Assembly: GCA_947503765.1 (NCBI GenBank)
Contig: CANNFA010000005.1
Location: 124,001 to 188,000, forward strand
Reading direction: 5' to 3'
Source: an uncultured Paracoccaceae bacterium
GTDB taxonomy: Bacteria > Pseudomonadota > Alphaproteobacteria > Rhodobacterales > Rhodobacteraceae
DNA length: 64,000 nucleotides
Below are positions 40,790-49,126 of the stretch, piece after piece (positions within the stretch are counted from its first letter, which is position 1; every line of letters begins with the position of its first letter). Position numbers and translations under genes: made by a program. The notes under the pieces were generated by a model. That model saw only the letters and a program-made list of their open reading frames with translations, was not told where the DNA came from and did not search any database.

Positions 40790-41707
40790 TTGGGACAGAG
40801 CTTGCTGAAGGACAAGGTCGCGCTGGTGACCGGGGCGGGGCGCGGTGTCGGGCGCGATATCGCGCTGATGATGGCGGCGAATGGCGCCAGTATCATCGTC
40901 AATGATCTGGGCAGCGATGGCGGCGGCGAGGGCAGCGACGACGCGCCCGCCCGCGACGTGGTCCGCGAGATCGAGGCGGCGGGCGGCCGGGCAGAGGTCA
41001 ATTTCGGATCGGTTGCCGATTACGATCAGGCGCGGGCCATGGTCGATCAGGCGACCGGCAGTTTCGGCCGACTGGACATCGTGGTGAACAATGCCGGGAT
41101 CCTGCGCGATTCGATCTTTCACAAGATGACCGAACGCGATTTCGACCTGGTGATCGGCGTTCACCTGAAGGGATCGTTCAATGTCAGCCGCTGCGCCGCC
41201 GATCTGTTCCGCGCGCAGCAATCGGGCTGTTTCATCCACATGACCTCGACCTCGGGGCTGATCGGCAATCTGGGCCAGGCAAATTACATGGCCGCCAAGC
41301 TGGGCATCGTCGGGCTGTCGAAATCCATCGCGCTGGACATGGCGCGCTATAACGTGCGGTCCAACTGCATCTCGCCCTTTGCCTGGAGCCGGATGATCGG
41401 CTCGATCCCCGAGGATTCGCCCGAACAGGCCGCGCGGGTCGAAAAGATGCGGCAGATGACGCCCGACAAGATCGCGGTGATGGCGACAGCACTGGCCGCG
41501 GATGCGGCCCGGGACGTCACCGGGCAGATTTTCGCGGTGCGCAACAACGAGATTTTCCTGATGGGGCAATCGCGCCCCCTGCGCGGGATGCAGCGATCCG
41601 AGGGCTGGAGCGCGCAAAGCGTGCTGGATCATGCCTTTCCCGCGCTGCGGCCGAATTTCTATCCGCTCGACCGGACCGCCGACATCTTCGGATGGGACCC
41701 GGTCTGA
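40790..41707 (+). CDS. SDR-family dehydrogenase (3-hydroxyacyl-CoA dehydrogenase-like) with C-terminal extension
   Basis: Short-chain dehydrogenase of 305 residues. Cofactor motif GAGRGVGRDIA lies near residue 16, VNDLG follows as in multifunctional-enzyme type 2 hydroxyacyl-CoA dehydrogenases, then NNAGILRD near 100, and YMAAK supplies the catalytic Tyr/Lys near 165. About 50 residues after the usual end (MQRSEGWSAQSVLDHAF onward) are extra. The start is a TTG at 40790; no in-frame ATG lies before residue 24, so the initiation codon is uncertain. It is divergent from the ligase and upstream of the TRAP importer, and may act in beta-oxidation-like steps after ring opening. Confidence 0.78.
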   Translation: MGQSLLKDKVALVTGAGRGVGRDIALMMAANGASIIVNDLGSDGGGEGSDDAPARDVVREIEAAGGRAEVNFGSVADYDQARAMVDQATGSFGRLDIVVNNAGILRDSIFHKMTERDFDLVIGVHLKGSFNVSRCAADLFRAQQSGCFIHMTSTSGLIGNLGQANYMAAKLGIVGLSKSIALDMARYNVRSNCISPFAWSRMIGSIPEDSPEQAARVEKMRQMTPDKIAVMATALAADAARDVTGQIFAVRNNEIFLMGQSRPLRGMQRSEGWSAQSVLDHAFPALRPNFYPLDRTADIFGWDPV

Positions 41708-41842
41708 TGGGATCCGCTCCGATGGATCCCGCACCACGGCACATCCCGCTGGCGCGCGACAATTCGCGTCTGGCGATATGGTGCACAGAACGTAAGCTAC
41801 CGGCACTATAATGCATCTACATAATGGTCAAGGGAGGACAAG

Positions 41843-42877
41843 ATGACCAATAGAAGAACCCTGCTTGGAGTTGCCGCCGCCGCGGCGATGGCGGCCGGAC
41901 TGCCCGGAACGGCGTCGGCGGCCGAATTCGAATATACCCTGCAAAGCTTTCTTCCGGCGCAGGCGACCATTCCGGCGATGATCATCGACGTGTGGGCCGA
42001 CAAGGTCGAGGAGGCGTCGGACGGGCGGATCGAGATCACGCGCCATGCCTCGATGCAGCTTGGCGGCAAGCCGCCCGAGCTTTACGACCAGGCGATCGAC
42101 GGGATGCTCGACATCACCTGGAACGTGAACGGCTATACGCCCGGACGGTTCCCGCGCAGCGAGGTGTTCGAGCTGCCGTTCATGGTGACCAATGCCGCCG
42201 CCGCCTCGGCCGCCTACTGGACGATGATGGAAAAGGACTTCCAGAATTCGGAATTCCAGGATCTCAAGGTTCTGGGCGTCTGGGTGCACGGGCCCGGTGT
42301 GATCCATTCCAACAAGCCGGTCACGGAAATCGCCGACATGAACGGCATGAAGATCCGCGGCCCGTCGCGGCTTGCCAATGCGCTGCTCGAAGAGCTGGGC
42401 GCGACACCGGTCGGCATGCCGATCCCGTCGGTGCCGGAGGCGCTGTCCAAGGGCGTGATCGACGCGGCCATGGTCCCGTGGGAAGTGACGCGGGCGCTGA
42501 AGACATCGGAACTGGTGGATAACCACACCGAATTCACCGGCGAGATGCCCTATACCGTGACCTTCGTGCTGGCGATGAACCAGGGCAAGTTCGATGCCCT
42601 GCCCGAGGATCTGCAAAAGGTCATCATGGACAATTCGGCCATGGGATTCTCGGTCTTTGCCGGCACCACCCAGGCCGGCGAGGATACGCCGGGCCGCGAT
42701 GCCGCGATCGCGCTTGGCAACAACGTCATCACCCTTGACGAGGCGCAATCGGACGTCTGGGCCGAGGCCGCGCAGCCGGTCTACGAGCAATGGGTCGCAG
42801 AGATGGACGCCAAGGGCATCGACGGACAGGCCCTGATCGACGAGGCCAGAGCCCTGATGGCCGAGTACGGTAAATAA
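41843..42877 (+). CDS. TRAP transporter substrate-binding protein (DctP)
   Basis: Periplasmic binding protein of 344 residues. The signal peptide MTNRRTLLGVAAAAAMAAG has an RRTLLG motif and likely ends TASA. The mature part begins AEFEYTLQSFLPAQATIPAM; the ligand-arginine region is MNGMKIRGPSRLANALLEELG near residue 170. A strong AAGGGAGGAC site precedes the ATG. Followed by DctQ and DctM, then benzoate-CoA ligase, so benzoate or a related aromatic acid is the likely cargo; that is inferred from location. Confidence 0.88.
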   Translation: MTNRRTLLGVAAAAAMAAGLPGTASAAEFEYTLQSFLPAQATIPAMIIDVWADKVEEASDGRIEITRHASMQLGGKPPELYDQAIDGMLDITWNVNGYTPGRFPRSEVFELPFMVTNAAAASAAYWTMMEKDFQNSEFQDLKVLGVWVHGPGVIHSNKPVTEIADMNGMKIRGPSRLANALLEELGATPVGMPIPSVPEALSKGVIDAAMVPWEVTRALKTSELVDNHTEFTGEMPYTVTFVLAMNQGKFDALPEDLQKVIMDNSAMGFSVFAGTTQAGEDTPGRDAAIALGNNVITLDEAQSDVWAEAAQPVYEQWVAEMDAKGIDGQALIDEARALMAEYGK

Positions 42878-42883
42878 GCGGGC

Positions 42884-42912
42884 CCGCCGCGCCGTCACAC
42901 ATGGCGCGGCGG
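42884..42912 (+). terminator. Intercistronic hairpin after dctP
   Basis: CCGCCGCGCC and GGCGCGGCGG form a perfect 10-bp stem with a 9-base loop, beginning seven bases after the binding-protein stop codon. It matches in position, not sequence, the hairpins after the other binding-protein genes. Confidence 0.6.
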
Positions 42913-42946
42913 CCATTTGCGAAACGCACAGAATCCGGGGTTCTCC

Positions 42947-43528
42947 ATGCACCGATTTATGGAACGGCTGGCCCGCGTCATGGCGGCACTGGGCGGGCTT
43001 GTGCTTTCTTCTCTGATCATCGTGACCTGCCTGTCGGTCCTGGGGCGCGTCCTGAACACCGTTCTGCACGGCTGGATCGGCACGCTGGCGCCGGGGGCGT
43101 CGCAGGCGCTGCTCGACCTGGGCGTGGGGCCGATCCTGGGCGATTTCGAACTGGTCGAGGCCGGGGTCGCCTTTGCCATCTTCGCCTTCATGCCGCTGTG
43201 CCAGATCAGTGCGGGCCATGCCAGCGTCGATCTGCTGACCAACATGCTGGGGCCGCGTACCAACCGGTTCCTGCAGATGGTGATCGACATCGTCTTTGCG
43301 GTGGCGCTGATCCTGATCGCGGTCAAGCTGTATGACGGGCTGCTGGCGAAACGCCGATACGGCGAGACGACCTTCCTGCTCCAGTTTCCGATCTGGTGGT
43401 CCTATGCGGCCAGCCTGTTCGCCGCGTCCATCGGCGCGCTGGCCGGGGTCTATGTCGCCATTGTCCGCTGTGTCGAATTCGCCACCGGCAAGAGCATTCT
43501 CAACGGCGGCAGCGGAGCCGAAGCATGA
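42947..43528 (+). CDS. TRAP transporter small permease (DctQ)
   Basis: Membrane protein of 193 residues with four hydrophobic segments and GPILGDFELVEAGVAFAIFAF in the middle, the DctQ-like acidic helix start. I use the ATG at 42947, after CCGGGGTT, rather than a TTG ten codons upstream. The stop overlaps the DctM start (ATGA). Confidence 0.86.
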   Translation: MHRFMERLARVMAALGGLVLSSLIIVTCLSVLGRVLNTVLHGWIGTLAPGASQALLDLGVGPILGDFELVEAGVAFAIFAFMPLCQISAGHASVDLLTNMLGPRTNRFLQMVIDIVFAVALILIAVKLYDGLLAKRRYGETTFLLQFPIWWSYAASLFAASIGALAGVYVAIVRCVEFATGKSILNGGSGAEA

Positions 43529-44838
43529 GCGATTTCCAGACCGGCCTGCTGTCGTTCCCGGTGCTGATGGTCCTGATCTTTCTGCGCATCCCGATCGGAC
43601 TGGCGATGTTCATCGTCGGACTTGTCGGGGTCGCGATCGTGACCGGCAACCCGAACATGGCGCTGATCCGCCTCAAGAGCGAGACCTACTCCACCTTCTC
43701 GTCCTATTCGCTGAGCATCGTGCCGATGTTCCTGCTGATGGGCTATTTCGCCACGCTGGGCGGAATGAGCACGGCGCTGTTCAAGGCGGCCGAGGGCATG
43801 CTGGGCCACCGGCGCGGCGGGGTGGCCATGGCGGCGATCGGCGCCTGTGCCGGGTTCGGCGCGATCTGCGGCTCCAGCCTGGCGACGGCGGCCACGATGG
43901 GCCGGGTCGCGCTGCCCGAACTGAAACGCTATGGCTATGCGGGCGGGTTTTCCACCGCGACCCTGGCGGCGGGCGGCACGCTGGGCATCCTGATCCCGCC
44001 CTCGGTCGTGCTGGTGATCTATGCGATCCTGACCGAACAGAACATCGCCAAGCTGTTCCTTGCCGCCTTTGTTCCGGGTCTTCTGGCCACCTTCGGCTAT
44101 TTCGTCGCCATCTCGATCTATGTGCGGGTGCATCCCGATTCGGCCGGCACAAAGCCGCCGGCGCCGATGGCCGACCGGATCCGCGCGCTGATCGACGTCT
44201 GGCCGGTGCTGCTGGTCTTCGGGCTGGTGGTGGGCGGCATCTATCTTGGCTGGTTCACCCCGACCGAAGGCGCGGCGGTGGGCGCGCTGGGAACCGGGGT
44301 AATCGCGCTGCTCAATGGCGGGCTGACATGGTCGACGCTGATGGACAGCTTCTATGTCACCGGGCGCTCGACGGCGATGGTGTTCTTCATCGTGCTGGGC
44401 GCGGCGTTCTACAACGGCTTTCTGGCGCTCAGCCAGGTGCCGCAGCAGATGTCGGAATACGTGGTCAGCCAGGGGTTCAGCCCGTGGCTCGTGCTGTCGA
44501 TCATCCTGATCTTCTACCTGATCTTCGGCTGCCTGATGGACAGCCTGTCGATGATCCTGCTGACCGTGCCGATCTTCTTTCCGGTCGTGTCGGTGCTGGA
44601 TTTCGGAATGAGCCCCGAACACCTGGCGATCTGGTTCGGCATCCTGGTGCTGATCGTGGTCGAGGTCGGGCTGATCACGCCGCCGGTGGGGATGAACCTG
44701 TTCATCATCAACACGATGGATCCCAGGACACCCATCGTCGAGACCTACAAGGCCGTCTTCTATTTCGTCGCCACCGACATCGTGCGGGTCGTCATCCTGG
44801 TGCTGTTCCCGGCGATCACGCTGTTCCTGATACCGTGA
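43525..44838 (+). CDS. TRAP transporter large permease (DctM)
   Basis: Membrane protein of 437 residues. Conserved segments include SIVPMFLLMGYFA near residue 65, GFGAICGSSLATAATMGRVALPE near 110, GGTLGILIPPSVVLVIYA near 152 and a late ITPPVGMNLFIIN. It completes the second TRAP system and is followed after 31 bases by benzoate-CoA ligase. Confidence 0.92.
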   Translation: MSDFQTGLLSFPVLMVLIFLRIPIGLAMFIVGLVGVAIVTGNPNMALIRLKSETYSTFSSYSLSIVPMFLLMGYFATLGGMSTALFKAAEGMLGHRRGGVAMAAIGACAGFGAICGSSLATAATMGRVALPELKRYGYAGGFSTATLAAGGTLGILIPPSVVLVIYAILTEQNIAKLFLAAFVPGLLATFGYFVAISIYVRVHPDSAGTKPPAPMADRIRALIDVWPVLLVFGLVVGGIYLGWFTPTEGAAVGALGTGVIALLNGGLTWSTLMDSFYVTGRSTAMVFFIVLGAAFYNGFLALSQVPQQMSEYVVSQGFSPWLVLSIILIFYLIFGCLMDSLSMILLTVPIFFPVVSVLDFGMSPEHLAIWFGILVLIVVEVGLITPPVGMNLFIINTMDPRTPIVETYKAVFYFVATDIVRVVILVLFPAITLFLIP

Positions 44839-44869
44839 TGACAGGCACGCCGGACAGGGAGGATAACCA

Positions 44870-46420
44870 ATGACCGGGTCACAGAACGCAGCCGCCTGGT
44901 TCGTCGACCGGCACCTGGCAGAGGGGCGGGCGGACAAGACCGCCTTCCGCGAGGCCGACGGCGCAAGGCGCGCCCTGACATATGGCGAATTGTCCGAGCG
45001 GAGCGCGCGCTTTGCCGGGGCGCTGGCGCGGGCCGGAATTCACCGCGAGGAACGGATCGCGCTGATCCTGCGCGACCAGATCGAGTTTCCGGTCGCGTTC
45101 TTCGGGGCGATGAAGGCCGGCGTGGTCCCGGTGCCGCTGAACACGCTGCTCTCGGGCGAGGTCTATGGCAACATCCTGAACGATTGCCGCCCCGCGCTGG
45201 TGGTCGTGTCGGCCGAGATGTGGGACGCGGTGGCCGCTGCCGTGGCCGGAAACGACCATGTGCGCGAGGTCATCGTGGTCGGCGATGCGCCGAAGGGCAT
45301 GCTGGACATGGACGGTTTCGTCCGGGATGCCCCCGCTGCCCCCCCGGTCGAGGTTTGCGGCGACGAACTGGCCTTCTGGCTCTATTCTTCGGGCTCGACG
45401 GGGCTGCCCAAGGGCGTGCGGCATGTCCATTCCAGCATGCAGGCCACGGCGGAGACCTTCGGCCGGCAGGTGATCGACATCCGCGAGGACGACACCGTCT
45501 TTTCGGTGGCCAAGATGTTCTTTGCCTACGGGCTGGGCAACGCGCTCAGTTTTCCCATGTCGGTCGGGGCCACCACCGTATTGCTGGGCGGGCGCCCGAC
45601 GCCGGATGCGGTGTTCGACATCTTCGCCACCGAAGAACCGACGGTCTTTTGCGGGGTGCCCACCTTTTTTGCCGCGCTGAACGCGGCGCGGGCGGGAAGG
45701 GACGACAAACCTGTCTCGAAACTGCGCATCTGCACCTCGGCCGGAGAGGCACTGCCGCGCGAGGTCGGCGAAAGCTGGCGCCGCGCTTGGGGGGTCGATA
45801 TCGTCGATGGCGTCGGCTCTACCGAGATGCTGCACATCTTCCTGTCGAACCGGCCCGGCGATATCGAATACGGCACATCCGGCACCGCGGTGCCCGGCTA
45901 CGAGGTGCGGCTGGTGGATGAGCACGGCGCCGAACCCGCTTTGGGCGAGATCGGCGAATTGCTGGTGCGCGGGCCGTCCTCTGCCGACGGCTACTGGAAC
46001 CGCCGCGACAAGTCGCGCACTACGTTCGAGGGGCATTGGACCCGCACCGGCGACAAGTACGAGTGCCGCGCCGATGGCCGCTATGTCTATTGCGGGCGCA
46101 CGGACGACATGTTCAAGGTCTCGGGCATCTGGCTGTCCCCGTTCGAGGTGGAACAGACGCTGGTCGAACATCCGCGCGTGCTGGAAGCGGCGGTCGTGCC
46201 GTGGCGCGGCGATGACGGGCTGGAAAAGCCCAAGGCCTATGTCGTGCTGAAACCCGGCGGCGAGGCCAAGTTTGGCGCCGATCTGGCCGAGGATCTCAAG
46301 GCTTTCGTGAAGGACCGGATCGGGATGTGGAAATATCCCCGCTGGATCGAGGTGGTCGAGGATTTGCCGAAAACCGCCACCGGCAAGATCCAGCGTTTCA
46401 GATTGAGGCAGGAGGCATGA
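44870..46420 (+). CDS. bclA: Benzoate-CoA ligase
   Basis: AMP-forming ligase of 516 residues making benzoyl-CoA. The AMP motif YSSGSTGLPKGVRHVHSS lies near residue 170, the benzoate-ligase segment VAKMFFAYGLGNALSFPM near 208, GVGSTEMLHIF near 310, and the catalytic C-terminal lysine in PKTATGKIQRFRLR at the end. It differs from the ligase at 38953 in the pocket-like stretch FAYGLGN versus FAYGHGA and lacks that protein's tail. It lies directly upstream of box genes, which need benzoyl-CoA. A GGAGGATAAC site precedes the ATG. Confidence 0.9.
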   Translation: MTGSQNAAAWFVDRHLAEGRADKTAFREADGARRALTYGELSERSARFAGALARAGIHREERIALILRDQIEFPVAFFGAMKAGVVPVPLNTLLSGEVYGNILNDCRPALVVVSAEMWDAVAAAVAGNDHVREVIVVGDAPKGMLDMDGFVRDAPAAPPVEVCGDELAFWLYSSGSTGLPKGVRHVHSSMQATAETFGRQVIDIREDDTVFSVAKMFFAYGLGNALSFPMSVGATTVLLGGRPTPDAVFDIFATEEPTVFCGVPTFFAALNAARAGRDDKPVSKLRICTSAGEALPREVGESWRRAWGVDIVDGVGSTEMLHIFLSNRPGDIEYGTSGTAVPGYEVRLVDEHGAEPALGEIGELLVRGPSSADGYWNRRDKSRTTFEGHWTRTGDKYECRADGRYVYCGRTDDMFKVSGIWLSPFEVEQTLVEHPRVLEAAVVPWRGDDGLEKPKAYVVLKPGGEAKFGADLAEDLKAFVKDRIGMWKYPRWIEVVEDLPKTATGKIQRFRLRQEA

Positions 46421-47265
46421 TGCAGATCGACTGGTCACAAACCCCGGACGCACCGCTGATCGTGGATGGCAAGAGGCTGGAACATGCCTGTCACGGGCCG
46501 GCCCCGGATACGGCTGACGCGGAATCCGACGCCGCACCCACCATCGTGCTGCTGCATGAAGGGTTGGGCTGCGTGTCGCTGTGGCGCGATTTTCCACGCG
46601 ATCTGGCGCAGGCGACCGGCTGCGGCGTGTTCGTCTACAGCCGCGCCGGATACGGGCAGTCGGATCCGGCGGATCTGCCGCGCCCGCTGGATTACATGAC
46701 GCGCGAGGCGCTGGAGGTTCTGCCGCATGTACTGGACGCGATCGGCGCGCGGCGGGTGATCCTGGCGGGGCATTCCGACGGGGCGACGATCGCCGCGATC
46801 CATGCCGGCTCGATCGAGGATTTCCGGGTGCGCGGCCTGATCCTGATGGCGCCGCATTTCTTCACCGAAGCCATGGGCCTGCAATCCATCGCCGAGGCGC
46901 GCGACGCCTATGCCGGCGGCGATCTGAAAGAACGGATGGCCCGGCATCATCGCGATCCCGACAATGCCTTTCGCGGCTGGTGCGACAGCTGGCTCGATCC
47001 CGGTTTCAAGGCGTGGAACGTGGCCGAGGTGATAGATTACCTGCGCATTCCGGTGCTGGCGGTGCAGGGGCGGCAGGACCAATACGGCACAGGCGCGCAG
47101 ATCGACGAGGTCGCCGGGCGCATCTATTCCCCGCTGGACGTGACGATGCTGGACGATTGCCGCCACGCGCCGCATCTGGACCAGCCCGAAAGGACCCTTG
47201 CCGCGATTGCCGAATTCACCGGCCGGCTGCGGCGAATCGAGGCCGAGAAGGTCGCGCCCGCCTGA
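46417..47265 (+). CDS. Alpha/beta hydrolase of box cluster
   Basis: Cytoplasmic alpha/beta-hydrolase of 282 residues. The oxyanion-loop region is LLHEGLGCVSLWRDFP near residue 50, the nucleophile elbow GHSDG near 120 and the terminal His in CRHAPHLDQPE near 250, so the triad looks complete. Coupled to benzoate-CoA ligase by ATGA. Hydrolases in this position are common in box clusters and have been suggested to open lactone or thioester side products; the true substrate is not known to me. Confidence 0.83.
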   Translation: MMQIDWSQTPDAPLIVDGKRLEHACHGPAPDTADAESDAAPTIVLLHEGLGCVSLWRDFPRDLAQATGCGVFVYSRAGYGQSDPADLPRPLDYMTREALEVLPHVLDAIGARRVILAGHSDGATIAAIHAGSIEDFRVRGLILMAPHFFTEAMGLQSIAEARDAYAGGDLKERMARHHRDPDNAFRGWCDSWLDPGFKAWNVAEVIDYLRIPVLAVQGRQDQYGTGAQIDEVAGRIYSPLDVTMLDDCRHAPHLDQPERTLAAIAEFTGRLRRIEAEKVAPA

Positions 47266-47368
47266 GCGTCGCCGCAGGGATCGGCGGGCATGAAGATGCA
47301 AGATTGTCCAAGGCAAGGGTGAAATATGCGCATCATACTGCACTTTTTCGTTGCCTCTGGCAAAAACA

Positions 47369-47384
47369 CTGCAATATAGTGCAG
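47369..47384. promoter_or_regulatory. BoxR/BzdR-type operator TGCA-N6-TGCA at boxC promoter
   Basis: CTGCAATATAGTGCAG contains TGCA, six bases, TGCA, the arrangement reported for BzdR/BoxR operators, and is also an imperfect palindrome (14 of 16 positions). It overlaps TATAGT at 47375-47380, which sits 18 bases after TTGCCT (47351-47356), so binding would cover the -10. Further single TGCA copies lie at 47297 and 47339. boxC starts 45 bases downstream. Confidence 0.65.
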
Positions 47385-47428
47385 ATATCCGAACGCGGTA
47401 TCGTGCCGAGCAACAGGAGACGCCGCCC

Positions 47429-49081
47429 ATGGCCGGAAAGATCGACTTTCAGACCGATCCGTCGCGATATCGTCATTGGCGGGTCGAATATGACGGGCCG
47501 GTCGCCAATCTGTTCATGGATGTGGACGAGGATGGCGGGCTGTTCGACGGCTACCAGCTCAAGCTGAATTCCTACGATCTGGGCGTCGATATCGAACTGG
47601 CCGATATCGTGCAGCGGATGCGGTTCGAACATCCCGAGATCCGGGTCGTGGTCCTGCAATCGGGCAAGGCCGGGGTGTTCTGCGCCGGGGCCAATATCCG
47701 GATGCTGGCCGGGGCCAACCATGGGCACAAGGTCAATTTCTGCAAGTTCACCAATGAAACCCGCAACGCGATGGAAGCGGCAGAGGCCGATTCGGGGCAG
47801 AAATACATCGCCGCGATCAAGGGCACCTGCGCGGGTGGCGGCTATGAACTGGCGCTGGCCTGCAACCACATAATGCTGACCGATGACGCGACATCCTCGG
47901 TGTCGCTGCCCGAGGTGCCGCTGCTGGCGGTGCTGCCGGGAACCGGCGGGCTGACGCGGGTGACCGACAAGCGCCGGGTGCGCCGCGACCGCGCCGATAT
48001 CTTCTGCTCCACCGAGGAGGGGGTGAAGGGAAAGCGCGCCGCCGAGTGGCGCCTGGTCGACGAGGTGGTGGCGAATTCGACCTTTGACGAAACGGTGCAG
48101 GAACGGGCGCGCGAATTCGCCGGCGAGGGGCGGGATGTGCAGGGCATCGCGCTCGGCTCGCTGGACCGGACCTTCGGCGCGGACGGATCGGTGCGCTATT
48201 CCACGCTGGAGGTGGAACTGGACCGCGCCGCGCGCAAGGCGACGATCACCATCAACGGCCCCGAAGAGGACGCGCCCGCCGACATGGAATCCTTTGCCGC
48301 GCAGGAGGGTGCCGCCTGGATGCTGCGGCTGGCGCGCGAGTTGGACGACGCGATCCTGCATCTGCGCTTCAACGAGATGGAGGCGGGGCTGTGGGTGCTG
48401 CGCAGCCAGGGCGATGCGAGCCGCGTGATCGCGCATGAGGCGCTGCTGACCGACAATGCCGACCACTGGCTGGCGCGCGAGGTGCTGCAGCTCTGGAAAC
48501 GGGTGCTCAAACGGCTCGACGTGACCTCGCGCAGTCTGGCGGCCCTGGTCGAGAACGGATCGTGCTTTGCCGGCATCCTGGCCGAGATCCTGTTCGCGGT
48601 GGATCGCTGCTACATGATGGAGGGCGAATTCGACGGCGACAATCGCCCTGGCGCAGCGGTGACGCTGACCGGGGTCAATTTCGGACGGCTGCCGATGGGC
48701 AACGGGCTGACCCGGCTGGAGACACGGTTTTTCGGAGAGCCGGGCGCGGTGGAAAGGGCGCGTGCCGAAATCGGCGTGCCGCTGGAGGCCGAAGAGGCCG
48801 AGGCGCTGGAACTGGTGACGATGATCCTGGACGATATCGACTGGGACGACGAGATCCGCATCTTCATGGAAGAGCGCGCCAGCTATTCGCCCGATGCGAT
48901 GACCGGGATGGAGGCCAACCTGCGCTTTGCCGGTCCCGAAACCATGGAAACCCGGATCTTCGGGCGGCTGACCGCCTGGCAGAACTGGATTTTCCAGCGG
49001 CCGAACGCGGTGGGCAAGGACGGTGCGCTGCAGCGCTACGGCACCGGCAAGCGCGGCGATTACAACATGGAACGTGTGTAG
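47429..49081 (+). CDS. boxC: 2,3-epoxybenzoyl-CoA dihydrolase BoxC
   Basis: Ring-opening enzyme of 550 residues of the aerobic benzoyl-CoA epoxide pathway. It uses two waters to convert 2,3-epoxybenzoyl-CoA to 3,4-dehydroadipyl-CoA semialdehyde and formate. It is a crotonase-fold protein: GVFCAGANIRMLAGANHGHK near residue 90, oxyanion region IKGTCAGGGYELALACNHIM near 132 and SLPEVPLLAVLPGTGGLTRV near 155. The long C-terminal part (NGSCFAGILAEILFAVDRCY) is specific to BoxC. ATG at 47429 after CAGGAGAC. It heads the boxC-boxB-orf-boxA-thioesterase-boxR run. Confidence 0.95.
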   Translation: MAGKIDFQTDPSRYRHWRVEYDGPVANLFMDVDEDGGLFDGYQLKLNSYDLGVDIELADIVQRMRFEHPEIRVVVLQSGKAGVFCAGANIRMLAGANHGHKVNFCKFTNETRNAMEAAEADSGQKYIAAIKGTCAGGGYELALACNHIMLTDDATSSVSLPEVPLLAVLPGTGGLTRVTDKRRVRRDRADIFCSTEEGVKGKRAAEWRLVDEVVANSTFDETVQERAREFAGEGRDVQGIALGSLDRTFGADGSVRYSTLEVELDRAARKATITINGPEEDAPADMESFAAQEGAAWMLRLARELDDAILHLRFNEMEAGLWVLRSQGDASRVIAHEALLTDNADHWLAREVLQLWKRVLKRLDVTSRSLAALVENGSCFAGILAEILFAVDRCYMMEGEFDGDNRPGAAVTLTGVNFGRLPMGNGLTRLETRFFGEPGAVERARAEIGVPLEAEEAEALELVTMILDDIDWDDEIRIFMEERASYSPDAMTGMEANLRFAGPETMETRIFGRLTAWQNWIFQRPNAVGKDGALQRYGTGKRGDYNMERV

Positions 49082-49126
49082 GGGCGGGGCCGTCCCGCCA
49101 CCCGGCAGATCACAGCGGAGAGACCA

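Noticed and set aside
41782-41815. Two TGCA copies upstream of the second TRAP binding-protein gene as a BoxR operator
   Set aside because: They are 26 bases apart rather than six and their flanks do not match; chance occurrence cannot be excluded.
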